Positions 56,988 to 64,000 of a stretch of 64,000 nucleotides of DNA are shown here, piece by piece (the stretch's first letter is position 1; each line of letters opens with the position of its first letter). The translations under genes and the position numbers were made by a program. The notes beneath the pieces are model-generated. The model was not told where the DNA came from. It worked only from the letters and a program-made list of their open reading frames with translations, and did not search any database. Origin of the DNA: Eleusine coracana subsp. coracana (taxonomy: Eukaryota; Streptophyta; Magnoliopsida; Poales; Poaceae); NCBI GenBank assembly GCA_032690845.1, contig CM064429.1, positions 12,618,569 through 12,682,568 on the forward strand. The letters are read 5' to 3'.

Positions 56988-58376
56988 ACAACTTGATAAG
57001 ACTCACACTCAACAAGAATGTCATCTTTGGCAAGCTTAGACCTAAGCGAGGAAATCTAATAATCAGCACTTTCTAACTTAGACTTAAGCTCCATACTCTC
57101 ATGAACAGCGCTGCGAAGCTTATCATCTTGCATGAGCAAAACATCACGCAAATGATCAAGTTCAGAAGAGAACTCATCAAGAGTGGGAAGTACCTCGCTT
57201 GTGTCGGAGTCGGAGCCAAAGTCGGTGTCACGATCATGCTTTGCCATGAAGAAAAGCCCGGTGAAGTCGTCCTTCCTCTTGACTCGTGGCTTTTCAACCT
57301 CCTCCTCCGAGCTTGTAAGGCCATTGCTTGATGTGAGGTCGACTTCGCTTAGAGCAGGAATGCAGGCATGTGCGACCGCCTTCACGAACTTCTTGGAGTT
57401 CTTGCTTTGCTTGAAAAAGTGGTTCTTCTTCTTCTTGAAGTCTTCAGTGTTGTTATCATGGTACCCCGCCTTCTTCTTCTTCTTGGAGCAGTCAGCGATG
57501 AAGTGTACCACACTCGAAGCAGGTTCTTGAACTACCTCCTCTTCTCTCCTTCCAATTGTTGTAGAGCTTCTTGAACTTCCTTGTGAGCAAGGACAACTCT
57601 TCGTCAGGAATGCACTCCATCTATTCATCGGAGGCTGCAACAAGAGAAGACAGAGCAAATTCCAAGGAAGACTTGTCAAGCAAGGGGTTAGTTCCATAAG
57701 AAGCACCACTGTGACTACCCTTTTGAGAGCTAGAAAGCAAAGCCATGCTAGAAGCAGGATTAACATGATTAGAATGAGATTTCCTAGATAGTTCATGAGA
57801 TTTCAGCTTGCTATACAGTTGCTCACAGTTCAGGGTATTGAAATCAGCAGTTTCCTCAGCAGCAATCTTAACCCCCAAAACATTTTCATCAAGAGAATAT
57901 AGCAGTTGCTTAGCTCTACCATTATCATTGTACACAAGGTTACCACAAGCCCTCAAGTTGTAGACAATTGCCTCAATCGTACGAAAAGTTTCATCTAGTG
58001 ACTTGCCAGGTTTTTATGCAAAGGTTTGGTACTGTCTATTGTAAGAGTCCTTATGTATATACTTGACTTGATTGGTACCCTTATGGTACGTGCAAAGCTT
58101 ATCCCAAATTGCATGAGCACTTTCAAGATGTGCAACACGATCATGTTCATTTCTACCTAGAACAGAAAGCAGAATATTGACAGCTTTGGAGTTATTTTCA
58201 TACTTGGTTAACTCACCTGCAGCTGTAGTGTTAAGGTCTTCTGGTATGGCATACTCCTGCTCAACTATCTCCCAAATTACACGTCCTTGGCTTAAGATAT
58301 AAGCCTTGGTCCATGACTTCCAGTAGGAAAAATCTTCTCCATCGAACATCCAAAGCTTGACTGCACGCTTCTCCAT
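56988..58376 (-). pseudogene. gag N-terminal region of element E
   Basis: Start ATG at 58376, 50 bases after the PBS: MEKRAVKLWMFDGEDFSYWK (DUF4219-like), TKYENNSKAVNILLSVLGRN and HAIWDKLCTYHKGTNQVKYI, then a TAG near 58014. The gag_UBN2-type region continues at 57956-57621 (QLLYSLDENVLGVKIAAEET). A zinc knuckle is split by a frameshift near 57510 (CFECG in one frame, VVHFIADCSKKKKK in the next). A Lys-rich and then acidic coiled-coil region follows (ELDHLRDVLLMQDDKLRSAV). The capsid protein of a SIRE-like copia element. Confidence 0.8.
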
Positions 58377-58425
58377 GTCACTTTCGGATTACAAAGTCGG
58401 TGAAGGTCAACTAGTGATCAAACCG

Positions 58426-58437
58426 GCTCTGATACCA
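58426..58437 (-). promoter_or_regulatory. Primer binding site of element E
   Basis: The minus strand reads TGGTATCAGAGC three bases after the 5' LTR, complementary to initiator tRNA-Met. Confidence 0.9.
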
Positions 58438-58440
58438 CTT

Positions 58441-59465
58441 AAAGGACCGAGAAGACGACCAGAGGGGTGAGGGGTGAATGGGAGCCAATTAAAATTCTTC
58501 CCAAGAACTTGGCCTATGTCCCAATTTCAACCGAACCCAACCCTAAAGCAAGTCAGCAAGGTCACACACACCAACTTGTGATGTGCTAACCCTATGAATG
58601 ACTAGTAGCAGCGGAAGAGAATAGGAGAAGTACGAGAAAGCAACTATGAAAAGAGTTTCTTGAAGAAATGCACACAAAGCGGACACACCGGACTACTATC
58701 GGCAGTGCCGACCACAGCCATCGGCAGTGCCGATTGGCACCATCAGCAGTGCCGATCACACCCATCGGTAGTGCCGATGCGGGTTCTGGAAACTTTGGGA
58801 AGCAGAAAACAGCGCCTATCGGGAGTGTCGGTTGGGGCTATCGATAGTTCTTATGCGGGGTTCAGACTCAAGCCACCGGCAGTGTCGGTCGTGGCATCGG
58901 CAGTGCCAATCCAAGTTCAGACCCACCAGCAGTGCCAGTGTTGGTCATCGGCAATGCCGATCGACCCCCAACAGAACAAGAATTGGTTTGGGATTAGTCA
59001 AAAGCTTGACCAAAACCTAATCAAACGAATTCCAAATCATGCGATTTTTTAACCAGGTAATCCTCAACACATCATGACCCTAATACAAAAAGATAGACTC
59101 AATTTTCTCAAGGAATCCTCACGAATTTCAGATCTTGTGCCAAGAACATCAAAAAGAGGAAACTTGAGAAATCCTTCAAATCAAAGGTGCTAGAGCTCTT
59201 GACTCGGTCAAGGACCTATATAGGATTGTTCTAGCTCATCATAGCACTAAGATCCCTAAGAAATCCGCCCCAAAAACTCACTTAAAAATAAGATCAAAAA
59301 TTCCCACAAAAATAGCTCCAAAAATAGATAAAATGAGAAATTCAGGATTTAGGGAGAAAGGAAGAACTTGAGCACGAATTTGAATCTCATATAATTGATT
59401 CATCAAGTCAAGATACATGGATATATGGCTAGGAAGCCACCCTCTTCCTCCCACTATTTGGAAGA
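58441..59465 (-). repeat. 5' LTR of element E, truncated in this window
   Basis: It matches 39977-40990 of the 3' LTR, including the ATCGGCAGTGCCGAT-type array (58697-58975). The last dinucleotide in sense is TA rather than CA. It is broken at 59466 by an A-family LTR; the remainder should lie beyond the window. Confidence 0.85.
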
Positions 59466-60000
59466 CGATGTGAACAAAGGTTCCCGATCGTCCGAAAGGT
59501 TCTGATAAATCTTAATTTGAGCGGAGGTGAAACACAAATCGATTCGGCTTCTAAACAATACGTTCAGAACCCCGCAATCGCAGCACAACGTCTCCTCTGG
59601 TTATCAACCGTCCAAGGACGATTGTCCTCGCTGAGAAGGCTAATCCCTGCCTGTGACTCAAGAACATAAGCAAGAACAACGAAGAATGCAACACAATTGC
59701 AGATGTATGATTAAACTCACAAAGTTGGGGTCTCACAAACCGATGACCGGTGACACTGTTTATGAACAGAATTGATCTGAGCAAAACCCAATCCCTAATG
59801 GTGTAGCGGTGGTTGTATATGAAGACCCTAAGGTCGTGCAAGACCCTCTAGACGCACCCCTAATTGGGCTCAACTAGATACAAAGCCCAAAGGCCAAAAA
59901 TAGGCGACGCAGCACCAACATAGATTTTGGACCCTCTCTTGCTTCGACGATTCCCGATCACTCCCAATGAATTTTGACATGAGTCTAGCGGCATTGGAAA
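59466..60000 (-). repeat. A-family LTR fragment (minus), outer end of composite A2
   Basis: Plus strand starts CGATGTGAACAAAGGTTCCC (first base T to C) and matches the A LTR for 535 bases to GCGGCATTGGAAAG, where plus-strand gag sequence takes over abruptly. The left 5-mer is GAAGA; the right partner is outside the window. Confidence 0.8.
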
Positions 60001-60416
60001 GATGGCTTGGGCAGCCCTGAAGTCCATCTTTCCTGTCGCCCCCGCCAGCAGCTGCCAAGGGAACTAGTGTTCTTTCTGCAGCACCAAGATCAGCCCCTGC
60101 TCCATCTACGTGCTCAGGTAAAAATTCTGTGCAGATACCGGCTAGTAGTGCCTCCTCTATTGCTTCGACAGGACGCACTACAGGGATTCAGTGCCACCGC
60201 TGCCATGGTCTTGGCCATGTGCAGAAAGATTGCCCAAGTAGGCGGACATATGTGGCGACAGATGATGGCGGTTACATGAGCACCTCCGATGTGGAGGATG
60301 AGGAGGACGATATCGCTGCCACCAGCGGTGACCTCATCCTTGGAGGCGTCGATACCACGGGCTACATGAATATTATTGTGCAGCGTATGCTTAGCACACA
60401 AATCCAGTAGCCCGAG
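60001..60416 (+). pseudogene. A-family gag C-terminus with zinc knuckle
   Basis: Starts abruptly in the Ala/Pro/Ser-rich part of gag. The frame from 60129 has SSIASTGRTTGIQCHRCHGL and the knuckle CHRCHGLGHVQKDC (near 60200), then the acidic tail YMSTSDVEDEEDDIA, ending at a TAG near 60409. It matches the minus-strand gag at 47786-48100. It is followed closely by protease. Confidence 0.8.
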
Positions 60417-60800
60417 ATGATGCAGCGACATAACATGTTCCAGATTTTCTTCGTCATCAAGAACCGTCGAGCACGTGTCATCATTGATGGAGGAAGCTAC
60501 AACAATTTGGTGAGTTCTGATGTGGTTAAGAAGCTTGATTTGACCACACGCCCACATCCACATCCATACTACATTCAGTGGTTAAATGACTCTGGAAAAG
60601 CTAAGGTAATACAAACTTGCAGAGTTCCTTTTTCCATTGGTTCCTATGTGGATTCTGTTGATTGTGATGTTGTACCCATGCAAGCTTGTTCACTTTTATT
60701 GGGTAGACCTGGGGAATTCGATAATGATGCTGTACACCATGGTAAAGTAATAAGTACACTTTTATGCATAAAGGAACTAAAATTACTTTGTTACCAATGA
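60417..60800 (+). pseudogene. A-family protease
   Basis: A 127-codon frame: MFQIFFVIKNRRARVIIDGG with the Asp-Gly-Gly active site near 60484, SYNNLVSSDVVKKLDL, HPYYIQWLNDSGKAKVIQTC and DVVPMQACSLLLGRPGEFDN near 60665-60725. It is a typical DGG chromovirus-type retropepsin of the same type as in element B. A frameshift near 60760 passes the reading to the frame at 60764. Confidence 0.85.
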
Positions 60801-61990
60801 CCCCTGCTGAAATTGTACAAGCTGATTTAGAACGAGCTGCTAGTTTGAAAAATAAAAGCCCTGAAATTCAGCAACCTGTTAATTCTGCTTCTACACCAAG
60901 TAATGTTAATGATTCTTCAAGTTCTAAGGGTGCTGCAATTAAATTACAAGGTCGTTCATGTCTTGCCACAAAATCTGAGCTTGCTGAAATTTCTACTGAT
61001 GATATTTGCTATGCTTTGATATGTAAACAAGCCTTGTTTTCGCTTGGTGATATTGCTTCTAGTGCTTTGCCTCCTGCTGTCACTAACCTTTTGCAGGAGT
61101 ATGAGGATGTTTTCCCAGCTGAGATACCCCTGGGATTGCCACCTTTGAGAGGGATTGAGCATCAAATTAATTTGATTCCTGGTGCTACTTTACCAAACCG
61201 TGCTGCTTATAGGACCAACCCTGAGGAGACTAAGGAGATACAACGACAAGTCCAAGACCTTTTGGATCGTGGGTATGTTCGTCAATCACTTAGTCCATGT
61301 GCTGTTCCTGTACTTTTGGTTCCTAAGAAAGATGGTTGTTGGTGTATGTGTGTAGATTGTAGAGCCATTAATAACATTACTATTAGGTATCATCATCCTA
61401 TTCCTAGGCTAGACGACATGCTTGATGAGTTATGTGGTGCTATAATTTTCACTAAAATTGATTTGCGTAGTGGCTACCATCAAATTAGCATGAAACTTGG
61501 AGATGAATGGAAAACAGCTTTCAAAACCAAATTCGGGTTGTATGAGTGGTTAGTAATGCCTTTTGGGTTGACTAATGCACCCAGTACTTTCATGCGTTTG
61601 ATGAATAAGGTTTTAAGACCTTTTATTGGCAAATTTGTGATTGTTTACTTTGATGATATCTTGATTTATAGCAAATCCATGGATGATCATATGATTCATT
61701 TGCGTGCTGGTATACCTTCTACTACTGTTTTAGATCGTGATGCAAAATTCTTGAGTCATTTTTGGCACACGCTTTGGAATAAGTTGGGTACAAAGTTGCT
61801 ATTTTCTACAACTTGTCATCCACAAACTGATGGACAAACTGAGGTTGTGAACCGCACCTTGGGCACTATGTTACGAGCTATTTTGAAGAAAAATTTGAAG
61901 CAATGGGAAGAATGCTTGCCTCATGTTGAGTTTGCTTATAATCGGGCAACACATTCTACTACCAAGGTAAGTTCCTTCAAGGTAGTGTAG
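60764..61990 (+). pseudogene. In-frame RT-integrase fusion of the A family
   Basis: A 408-codon frame. It begins with the protease tail, then LPPLRGIEHQINLIPGATLP, VPVLLVPKKDGCWCMCVDCR (RT entry), ITIRYHHPIPRLDDMLDELC, FTKIDLRSGYHQISMKLGDE, LVMPFGLTNAPSTFMRLMNK and the catalytic VIVYFDDILIYSKS near 61640. After MDDHMIHL it jumps without a frame break to integrase: STTVLDRDAKFLSHFWHTLW (second catalytic Asp), HPQTDGQTEVVNRTLG (Glu near 61840) and FAYNRATHSTTK. The RT thumb, RNase H, the zinc domain and the first Asp of integrase are deleted. It ends at TAG 61988-61990. Confidence 0.88.
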
Positions 61991-62745
61991 GTAGTGTATG
62001 GTTTTTATCCCCGTACTCCACTTGATATACTTCCTCTACCTATTAATGAGAGAGTTCATGTTGATGCTAAGGAGCATGCTGAATTTATTTTGCAAATGCA
62101 TGAGACCACTAGACTTAGCATTGAAAAGATGAATGAAAACTATAAAATTGCTGGTAGTAAAGGTAGAAAGGAAGTAAACCCTGATATAGGAGATTTAGTG
62201 TGGTTACACTTAAGGAAGGATAGATTTTCAGAATTGAGAAAGTCTAAGCTAATGCCTAGAGCTGATGGTCCATTCAAAATAATAGAGAAGATTAATGATA
62301 ATGCATACAAACTTGAGTTGCCTCCCGAGTTCGGAGTTAGTCCTACTTTTAACATTTCAGATTTGAAACCATACTTGGGACAAGAGGATGAGCTTGAGTC
62401 AAGGATGACTCCACTTCAAGAGGGGGAGGATGATGAGGAAATCACTCCTATGGATACACATAACACTCCTCCAATTCTGGACTTGCAAGGTCCAATGACT
62501 AGAGCTCGTGCACGACGACTAAATTTAGAGGTGAGCTCGTTCCTACGTTCTTCGCTATATATTACTTTTGAGAATGGTTTGCTACCTAATGATTATTTTA
62601 TGATTAGAAACCATGGAGAGGACCAGGAGATGATGGGAGAAGGAGTTGGGAACGTGGAGGACCAGCAAGGGCTTGGAAGCCAAAGTGGAGGCCCAATCAA
62701 AACCGACTTCGAGTCTGTTTTGGGGCCCAGGACCAGTCCGCACTA
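61991..62745 (+). pseudogene. A-family integrase C-terminus, reading into the 3' LTR
   Basis: Open from 61994: YGFYPRTPLDILPLP, RKEVNPDIGDLVWLHLRKDR, LMPRADGPFKIIEKINDNAY and KLELPPEFGVSPTFNISDLK (integrase C-terminal SH3-like fold). After an acidic stretch the frame crosses the LTR start at 62431 and ends inside the LTR near 62745 with GPMTRARARRLNLEVSSFLR. I see no clear chromodomain. A small duplication (AAGGTA/AGGTAGTG near 61967-61998) introduced the preceding stop. Confidence 0.85.
62419..62430 (+). promoter_or_regulatory. Polypurine tract of the A family
   Basis: AGAGGGGGAGGA directly before the LTR start TGATGAGG. It fixes the orientation of this half as plus. Confidence 0.85.
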
Positions 62746-63353
62746 AAACAGTCGCCCAGAATGCATACGGACTCGGATTTGGACATTCCACATATGCACG
62801 GAAAGATAAGGAGAAGACCTTTCCAATGCCGCCAGCCTCATGTCAAAATTCATCCGGAGTCATCGGGAATCGTTGAAACAAGAGAGAGTCTAGAATCTGT
62901 GTCGGTGCTGTGTCGCCTATTTTTGGTCTTTGGGCTTTGTATCTAGTTGAGCCCAATTAGGGGCGCGTTCAGAGGGTCTTGCACGACCTTAGGGTCTTTA
63001 TATACAGCCTCCACCGCACCATTAGGGTTTGGGTTTTTCTTAGATCAATTCTGTTCATAAACAGTGTCGCCGTTCATCGGTTTGTGAGACCCCAACTTCG
63101 AGAGTTTAATCATACATCTGCAATTATGTTGCATTCTTCGTTGTTCTTGCTTGTGTTCTTGATTTGTAGGCAGGGATTAGCCTTCTCGGCGAGGTCAATC
63201 GTCTTTGGACGGTTGATAACCAGAGGAGACGTCGTGCTGCGATTTCGGGGTTTAGAACGCGCTGTTCTGAAGCCGGATCGATTTGTATGTCGCCTCCGAC
63301 CAAATCAACTTACCAAGAATCTTTCGGAAGATCGGGAACCCTTGTTTACATCA
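62431..63353 (+). repeat. Complete plus-strand A-family LTR
   Basis: 923 bp, TGATGAGGAAATCACTCC to CCCTTGTTTACATCA. Probable TATA box TTTATATACAG near 62997. Directly followed by minus-strand gag, as at 47785. Confidence 0.9.
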
Positions 63354-64000
63354 AAACCCTTCTGAAGCTCACTAAAATACTCCTGAACAGTTTTATCTCC
63401 TTGATTTAAACGCTGCAGTTTATTATGAATCTCTCTATAAAAAGAAGGAGGAACAAAACGTTCACGCATTGCTACCTTAAGTTCTTCCCAAGTAGTAGGC
63501 AAATCAGTTTCAGTAGCTAGACCACTCCACCAAACAATAGCAAAGTCCTTAAACTCACTAGTGGCTTGTCTAACTCTATGTTGTTCAGGAACAAGGTGGG
63601 CATTAAAGTTTTGTTCTACAGTCATTTTCCAATCAAGTTAAGCATCACCATCGTACTGACCCGAAAATGAAGGAATTGAAAACTTAATTTTAGCATACGG
63701 GTCATCTGAAACATGGTTACCTTGTGTGCGACGGTTTTGATTGTGGAAACCACCCATACCTTGAGGGTTACGTTGCAAACAACGTCGTAACCTTGCGGTC
63801 CTTGTAGCTGACCTATCGATGGTGCCATCAGCCTTATACACCATTGCTTCATCATGATCGTCTTCAATGTCGTTGTTGGTGTTGGTGTTGGTGTTGATAG
63901 TCTTGTGAGCAGTCTCCAATTCGATAACCTGATCGGTTAACTTAGAGACTCTCTTATACAACCGCTCAATGCTTTCTCCCAAGTGAAGCTTGATGACGGC
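63354..64000 (-). pseudogene. A-family gag, minus strand, running off the window
   Basis: Two frames on the minus strand, 63982-63638 and 63625-63305, separated by a TAA near 63636. Segments: LGESIERLYKRVSKLTDQVI-like coiled coil (start outside the window), an acidic Asn/Asp stretch, HVSDDPYAKIKFSIPSFSGQ, then the capsid: FAIVWWSGLATETDLPTTWE, LKVAMRERFVPPSFYREIHN and KTVQEYFSELQKGF. The gag ends at 63354 where the plus LTR stops. It supplies the capsid centre that is missing in the copy at 47786-48291. Confidence 0.85.

Larger units (their letters stand above)
39977..59465 (-). mobile_element. Ty1/copia element E with nested insertions
   Basis: Minus-strand element: 5' LTR from 58441 upward (interrupted at 59466), PBS at 58426-58437, gag, protease, integrase, RT and RNase H down to 52103, 3' noncoding region, and 3' LTR 50527 down to 39977. 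Three nested insertions are present: B, A1 and a solo LTR. GACCT (39972-39976) is the likely left target site copy; its partner is outside the window. The nested inserts account for about 9.6 kb of this span. Confidence 0.88.

Noticed and set aside
1..64000. tRNA or rRNA genes
   Set aside because: Only primer binding sites matching tRNA ends were seen (8163, 9043, 29849, 43789, 49483, 58426). No cloverleaf or rRNA stretch was recognised by eye; a tRNAscan run would settle it.

Overview
This window looks like one intergenic block of a large plant nuclear genome, most probably a grass. It is built almost entirely of LTR retrotransposons inserted into one another. The grass assignment rests on the element types: a Tat-lineage Ty3/gypsy element with a spliced antisense gene resembling the grass 'putative gypsy-type transposon' family, SIRE/Maximus-type Ty1/copia elements with an extra ORF after pol, and Athila-type LTRs. 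I found no host gene, tRNA, rRNA or CRISPR. The species cannot be told from the sequence.

Layout. Bases 1-12033 hold old, broken pieces: a gypsy remnant (1-760), a reversed copia LTR fragment (761-1493), the 3' part and LTR of an Athila-like element (1494-4605), a copia gag/integrase remnant on the minus strand (4606-5970), an Athila-like 5' LTR with a 45-bp tandem array (6578-8154), and a decayed gag split by a solo LTR (10157-11354). From 12034 to at least 38582 lies a minus-strand copia element, 'D'. Its 3' LTR carries a complete Tat element 'F' (12353-23539, TSD TAGAG). Its RT/RNase H gene carries a complete copia element 'C' (27904-37565, TSD AGGTG). D is cut at 38583 by a plus-strand LTR ('K').

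A related minus-strand copia element 'E' (39977 to beyond 59465) sits inside K. E's 3' LTR holds two more insertions: a small gag-protease element 'B' (41304-44953, TSD GGCCC) and a composite chromovirus-like element 'A1' (45395-50419, TSD ACATG). E's gag holds a solo A-family LTR (56064-56987, TSD ACAAC). E's 5' LTR is broken by a second A-family composite (59466 to the window end). The order of insertion can therefore be read at least four levels deep.

The elements are all damaged by stops, frameshifts or deletions, so the block reads as a graveyard. Many stops are TAG or TGA where the family has Trp, Gln or Arg, the pattern expected of deaminated methylated cytosine. The most interesting content is the multi-exon antisense gene inside F with its own TATA box, the repeated head-on A-family composites, the gag-protease-only element B whose termini resemble those of A, and short palindrome arrays in three different copia families.
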